Shown here: positions 34,538 to 37,564 of the stretch, one piece after another
How the letters are laid out: every line of letters starts with the position of its first letter
Numbering within the stretch: position 1 is the first letter of the stretch
From: Arcicella aurantiaca
GTDB taxonomy: Bacteria > Bacteroidota > Bacteroidia > Cytophagales > Spirosomataceae
Direction: 5' to 3'
NCBI RefSeq assembly: GCF_003148625.1
Contig: NZ_QGGO01000002.1
Span: 1-37,564 of the forward strand
Length of the DNA: 37,564 bases
Made by a program: the position numbers and the translations under genes
Notes under the pieces: model-generated
Databases searched by the model: none
What the model saw: only the letters and a program-made list of their open reading frames with translations
Told to the model about the DNA's origin: nothing

Positions 34538-34771
34538 AGCAAAGAGAAAAACACAAAGACCTTGCATTCCGAAAGGAAAGAACGATGTTTCGTCGTTCGT
34601 GAAACATGACTACACAAGCATCACTAATTCAATCTTTACTGTGAGGGCAAGTTACCAGTACGCACTTTTACAGTAAAATCTCCGAGAAATTAAAAGTGCG
34701 TACTGGTAACGCCCTCTTGGAGTTGATTGATTTAGTCCTGAGTATCTTCGAAGGTGTTTTTTCTCTTTGCT
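34538..34771 (+). ncRNA. Retron msr-msd RNA
   Basis: A 234-nt RNA between the SWIM gene and the RT. Arm a1 (34538-34554) and arm a2 (34754-34771) pair over 17 bp with one bulged base. The msr part has a GNRA hairpin (ttcc-gaaa-ggaa, 34567-34578) and a 7-bp hairpin (atgtttc / gaaacat, 34585-34591 / 34601-34607). The msd part is a hairpin with a perfect 20-bp stem (34651-34670 / 34691-34710), 20-nt loop, extended by 6 bp (gagggc 34643-34648 / gccctc 34711-34716) after a 2-nt bulge. The RT should copy the msd into cDNA. The branching G is not clear: the familiar AGC is at 34538-34540, within a1 rather than after it, so its position is uncertain. Confidence 0.85.
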
Positions 34772-34814
34772 AACCTTTTGCTTTAATCGGCAAAAGGCTA
34801 AAAATTAAGTTCCT

Positions 34815-36326
34815 ATGTCAGAACGCCTCAGTCGCCAACAACTCTACGACCGTATTCGTGAAACCTCAAAAGACGAATATATTCTTTCCGAAATGAAAAA
34901 ATTAGGCTTTTGGAAGTCTAATGAAACAGAACCCCAAATTTCAGAACAGCTCATTCAACGTGAAGGTGATTTACACCGTGAGCTTAACGACCTTTCCCAG
35001 CAACAACGTCGTTATGATAATCAGCAAGCGATGATTGCCGATATGCGAAAATCTCGGATGGAAGCATCCAAGAAAAAGCAACTCGAAACCAAGCAAAGAA
35101 ATCAACAAAAACGAATTGAAAAAGCCGAAAAATGGAAGACTCAACAGCAAAATTCCATTGTATATCTTGGAGAAGAAGTTTCGGGCGGATTAAATAGTAC
35201 ACAAACGGATATTGCTAAACTGAACAGTTTTGGATTACCACACTTTACCGATGTTTTAGCGTTGGCACAAGCCATGAAATTAACCTTAGGACGACTTCGT
35301 TTTTTGGCTTATAACCGTAAAGTTTCAACGGTGTCTCATTATAAAAGATTTTATTTACCCAAAAAATCAGGAGGGAAACGGTTGATTTCAGCACCAATGC
35401 CCATGCTTAAAGATGCCCAATACTGGATTTTAGAACATATTTTATATAAAGTATCTCCTACCGATTTGGCACATGGTTTTGTTCCAAATCGGTCTATTAT
35501 GACCAATGCACAAAAACACATTGGACAAGATGTAGTCATAAATCTTGATTTGAAAGATTTTTTTCCAACGATTGATTATAAACGAGTGAAGGGCTTATTC
35601 AACAAATTTGGTTATTCCGAACAAATTGCCACCATTTTGGCACTGATTTGTTCAGAACCTGATGTAGAATTACTGGAGATAGACGGAAAGCAATATTACA
35701 CGGCAAAGTCTGAACGTAAACTTCCACAGGGAGCTCCAACCAGTCCAGCCATTACCAACTTAATTTGCTATCGTTTAGATTGTCGTTTTGAGGGAATCGC
35801 TAAAAAATTCGGATTTCAATACAGTCGCTATGCCGACGACTTAACGTTTTCTGCCAAAGGCGAAGGGAAAAAATTAGTTGGACAGTTATTATGGTCAGTC
35901 AAGCAAGTAATTACCAATGAAGGATTTACACTACATCCAGATAAAATTGCCGTTATGCGTAAAGGCTCTCAACAAAAAGTTACGGGTATCGTGGTCAATG
36001 ACAAAGCAGGAATTGACCATAAAGAACTGCACAAATTCAGAGCCTTGATTCATCAAATTGGGAAAACAGGAATCGCAGGAAAGACTTGGCGACAAGGTGT
36101 AAATTTAGAAAATTCAATGCGTGGATACGCAGAGTTTGTATCAATGGTAAAACCCGAACAAGGACAAAAATTCAAAATAGCACTGGATAAAGTTTTTGGC
36201 GTAAAAGTAAAATCAGACAAACAAGATATTCCACAAAATCCGATAATTGAAAATAAACTACCCGAAGAAAAGCCCAAGAATATAAACAAAAATGAAGATG
36301 GGAAATCTTGGTGGGAAGTGATTTAA
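34815..36326 (+). CDS. Retron reverse transcriptase
   Basis: Protein of 503 residues. The retron marks are all present: NAQKH (231-235, NAxxH), catalytic DLKDFF (245-250), LPQGAPTSP (303-311), YADD (339-342) and VTG (389-391). It makes cDNA from the msd RNA, usually priming on the 2'-OH of a G in the msr. Residues 1-135 are an unusual extension with a Gln/Lys/Arg-rich coiled coil (about 50-112), and after about 470 a charged tail ends GKSWWEVI. A hairpin (ccttttgc / gcaaaagg, 34774-34797) lies between the RNA and the ATG at 34815. It ends an operon with WGR/HEAT, membrane and WH-SWIM genes; a tRNA gene follows. Confidence 0.95.
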   Translation: MSERLSRQQLYDRIRETSKDEYILSEMKKLGFWKSNETEPQISEQLIQREGDLHRELNDLSQQQRRYDNQQAMIADMRKSRMEASKKKQLETKQRNQQKRIEKAEKWKTQQQNSIVYLGEEVSGGLNSTQTDIAKLNSFGLPHFTDVLALAQAMKLTLGRLRFLAYNRKVSTVSHYKRFYLPKKSGGKRLISAPMPMLKDAQYWILEHILYKVSPTDLAHGFVPNRSIMTNAQKHIGQDVVINLDLKDFFPTIDYKRVKGLFNKFGYSEQIATILALICSEPDVELLEIDGKQYYTAKSERKLPQGAPTSPAITNLICYRLDCRFEGIAKKFGFQYSRYADDLTFSAKGEGKKLVGQLLWSVKQVITNEGFTLHPDKIAVMRKGSQQKVTGIVVNDKAGIDHKELHKFRALIHQIGKTGIAGKTWRQGVNLENSMRGYAEFVSMVKPEQGQKFKIALDKVFGVKVKSDKQDIPQNPIIENKLPEEKPKNINKNEDGKSWWEVI

Positions 36327-36330
36327 ATTA

Positions 36331-36373
36331 AAAATGCTCTAATTTTCAAAATTCATGAAAATTAGAGCATTTT
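36331..36373. terminator. Intrinsic terminator between the RT and tRNA-Arg
   Basis: Arms of 17 bp (36331-36347 and 36357-36373) pair perfectly around a 9-nt loop. On the minus strand TTTTTAATTT follows, so it ends the tRNA transcript; on the plus strand it also closes the retron operon 5 bp after the RT stop. Confidence 0.85.
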
Positions 36374-36379
36374 ACATTG

Positions 36380-36451
36380 TAGCCTCGAAAGGAATCGAAC
36401 CTTCATCTTAGGTACCGGAAACCCACATTCTATCCATTGAACTACGAAGCC
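36380..36451 (-). tRNA. tRNA-Arg (anticodon CCG)
   Basis: 72-nt cloverleaf on the minus strand: acceptor GGCTTCG with CGAGGCT, D arm GTTC / GAAT, anticodon stem TGGGT / ACCTA with loop TTCCGGT (anticodon CCG, reading CGG), variable AGAT, T arm GAAGG-TTCGATT-CCTTT. CCA is not encoded at the 3' end (the sequence is ...GGCTACA). It lies between the retron and the RluA gene and may be an integration hot spot for the defence island. Confidence 0.9.
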
Positions 36452-36462
36452 AGCTACTAAAT

Positions 36463-36626
36463 GAAGCCCTTTTAGAATAGATTTTGACAAATTTACTTCG
36501 TCTTATTTTGATTAACAAAATCCTATTTTTCACAAAAGATACGCTGTATATTCCTTAAAAAAATACGATTCTGCTAATCAAAAAACACAAATCAACTTTA
36601 TTCAAAATCTATTCTAAAAGGGCTTC
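36463..36626. repeat. 164-bp element bounded by 25-bp perfect inverted repeats
   Basis: The 25 bp at 36463-36487 (starting gaagcccttttag) are perfectly complementary to 36602-36626. The inner 114 bp have a smaller inverted repeat (ttttgatta / taatcaaaa). It starts 11 bp outside the tRNA gene and ends 8 bp before the rlu stop, so it fills the gap. No target duplication is evident. It could be a MITE-like element or a long terminator hairpin between tRNA and rlu. Confidence 0.85.
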
Positions 36627-36634
36627 TCACAAAA

Positions 36635-37354
36635 TTACGAAAACTTATCCAACTGCTTTACCAAAACGTCAAAATCTTTTGGATAGGGTGCTTCTATGGT
36701 TACAACTTCGTCATTCATTAATTTAAAAGTCAATGAACGAGCATGAAGAGCTACTCGCTTAATCAATGGTAATTCTTCTGTCTCTTTTTTCAGATTAAAC
36801 TTTCTCTTCAAATCTGAAAGGTAAATCATATCACCATCATAAGTTGGGTCACAAACAATTGGTGCTTTCAAACAAACCAAATGGATACGAATTTGGTGCA
36901 TTCGTCCCGTAATGGGCATACATTCTACCAAAGTATGATTTCTATATGCTTTAATTGTGTTAAAGATTGTCTCGGCTTCTTTCCCTTTTTGGCGGTCGAT
37001 GGTAACTTGTGTTCCATCACGCTTTTGAGCAATTGGTAAATAAACCGAAATCATCTCAAAATCATGAGCCCCATTTACTACTGCGTGGTATCTTTTGGCA
37101 ACTTCACGATGTTCAAATTGCATGGAAAGATGACGATAAGAAGCTGGATTTTTAGCTATTGCCAAAACTCCAGAAGTCTCTTTATCAAGACGATGAGCCA
37201 ATTGTGCATCATCAGAATATTCTTTAGCCATACGCAAGATACTCAACGAGTTATCTGCTTGGCGTTCATCTAATGAAGCTACGTGAGGAGGCTTATTGAT
37301 AAGAATATAGTCGTCGTTCTCGAATATAATTAAGTCTTTAAAATTCAGTCGCAT
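36635..37354 (-). CDS. RluA-family pseudouridine synthase
   Basis: Protein of 239 residues from the ATG at 37354; a TTG three codons upstream is unlikely. The catalytic Asp is in AHRLDKETSGVLAIAK, the RluA motif HRLDxxTSG; other signs are LINKPPHVAS, AKRYHAVVNG, PITGRMHQIRIHL and the terminal RVALHARSLTFKL. It makes pseudouridine in rRNA or tRNA. There is no S4 RNA-binding domain at the N-terminus, so it may be of the RluA/TruC kind rather than RluC/RluD; the exact target is not told by the sequence. Confidence 0.9.
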   Translation of the reverse strand: MRLNFKDLIIFENDDYILINKPPHVASLDERQADNSLSILRMAKEYSDDAQLAHRLDKETSGVLAIAKNPASYRHLSMQFEHREVAKRYHAVVNGAHDFEMISVYLPIAQKRDGTQVTIDRQKGKEAETIFNTIKAYRNHTLVECMPITGRMHQIRIHLVCLKAPIVCDPTYDGDMIYLSDLKRKFNLKKETEELPLIKRVALHARSLTFKLMNDEVVTIEAPYPKDFDVLVKQLDKFS

Positions 37355-37444
37355 GAGATTCAAAATAGCTGTTTGCTATTGGCTTTAAGCTATCGGCTTT
37401 CTATTAATTGTTAAATTTTCACACAAAGATACGACCTTATTTGA

Positions 37445-37564
37445 TAATGTGCCGAAAGCAAATTAAAACCCTCAACTCATAAACCCATAAACTCATAAAC
37501 CCATAAAACTCATAAACCCATAAACTCATAAACCATAAACTCATAAACCATAAACTCATAAACC
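37445..37564. repeat. Tandem words at the right edge
   Basis: Repeated ctcataaac and ctcataaaccca words from about 37475 to the end of the window, continuing beyond it. It is another member of the family of short-word arrays, here seen in one orientation only; an inverted partner may lie outside the window. Confidence 0.75.

Noticed and set aside
34774-34797. Hairpin between retron RNA and RT as a terminator
   Set aside because: The 8-bp stem is followed by ctaaaaatt, with no T-run, so transcription may continue into the RT gene.

Overview
The window comes from an AT-rich genome of the Bacteroidota, most likely a cytophagal bacterium of the Spirosomataceae/Emticicia kind. This is inferred from gene content (DUF2264, GH88, DUF6249, OMP_b-brl barrels, PilJ-type sensor kinase), the general lack of Shine-Dalgarno sequences, and promoter-like TTTG / TAnnTTTG pairs. 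The genus is not fixed by the sequence.

Layout. 1-475: 5' part of an IS1182-type transposase running off the left edge, followed by gene-free repeat DNA and a carbohydrate-binding-module remnant. 1084-4606: three minus-strand genes for uronate-containing polysaccharide use (DUF2264, GH88, KduI). 4862-7356: an outer-membrane barrel, a DUF6249 membrane protein and, divergently, an ECF sigma factor with a membrane partner. 7401-8065: a HigB/HigA toxin-antitoxin pair. 8121-27668: a nearly complete nitrate-assimilation locus. It holds a rubredoxin protein with a sulfite/nitrite-reductase-like half domain, a nitrate reductase fused to its NAD(P)H/FAD module, the NrtD-NrtB-NrtA importer, an outer-membrane porin, NarK, siroheme-making CobA, NirB, NirD, and a NarX/NarL-like two-component system. 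One small secreted protein also lies here. 28036-28731: an AlkD-like DNA glycosylase. 28846-36326: a retron operon (WGR/HEAT protein, polytopic membrane protein, winged-helix/SWIM protein, msr-msd RNA, reverse transcriptase). 36380-36451: tRNA-Arg(CCG), then a 25-bp inverted-repeat element, an RluA-type pseudouridine synthase and a tandem-repeat tail cut by the right edge.

The nitrate genes form one pathway: nitrate crosses the outer membrane (porin), then the inner membrane (NrtABD and/or NarK), is reduced to nitrite by the fused reductase and to ammonium by siroheme-dependent NirBD. CobA supplies the siroheme precursor, and the sensor and regulator probably sense nitrate/nitrite. The most notable signal here is a hairpin with an invariant hexaloop (UGGGGG on the minus strand) in the leaders of nrtA, the porin gene and narK. 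The stems differ but stay paired, and a variant (UGGCGG) sits before the nitrate reductase gene. It looks like a shared RNA regulatory element.

The retron is the most likely defence system. The RT has the retron hallmarks NAxxH, YADD and VTG. A 234-nt RNA with a1/a2 inverted repeats and a near-perfect 26-bp msd stem lies just before it. The WGR/HEAT plus WH-SWIM partners resemble what I recall as the type XIII retron. The multi-pass membrane protein between the two partners is, as far as I know, not a standard part and may be a membrane effector.

The intergenic gaps are unusually rich in inverted arrays of short words. These include a 14-bp monomer array with an exact 7-monomer higher-order period, and some arrays have replaced the 3' ends of genes.
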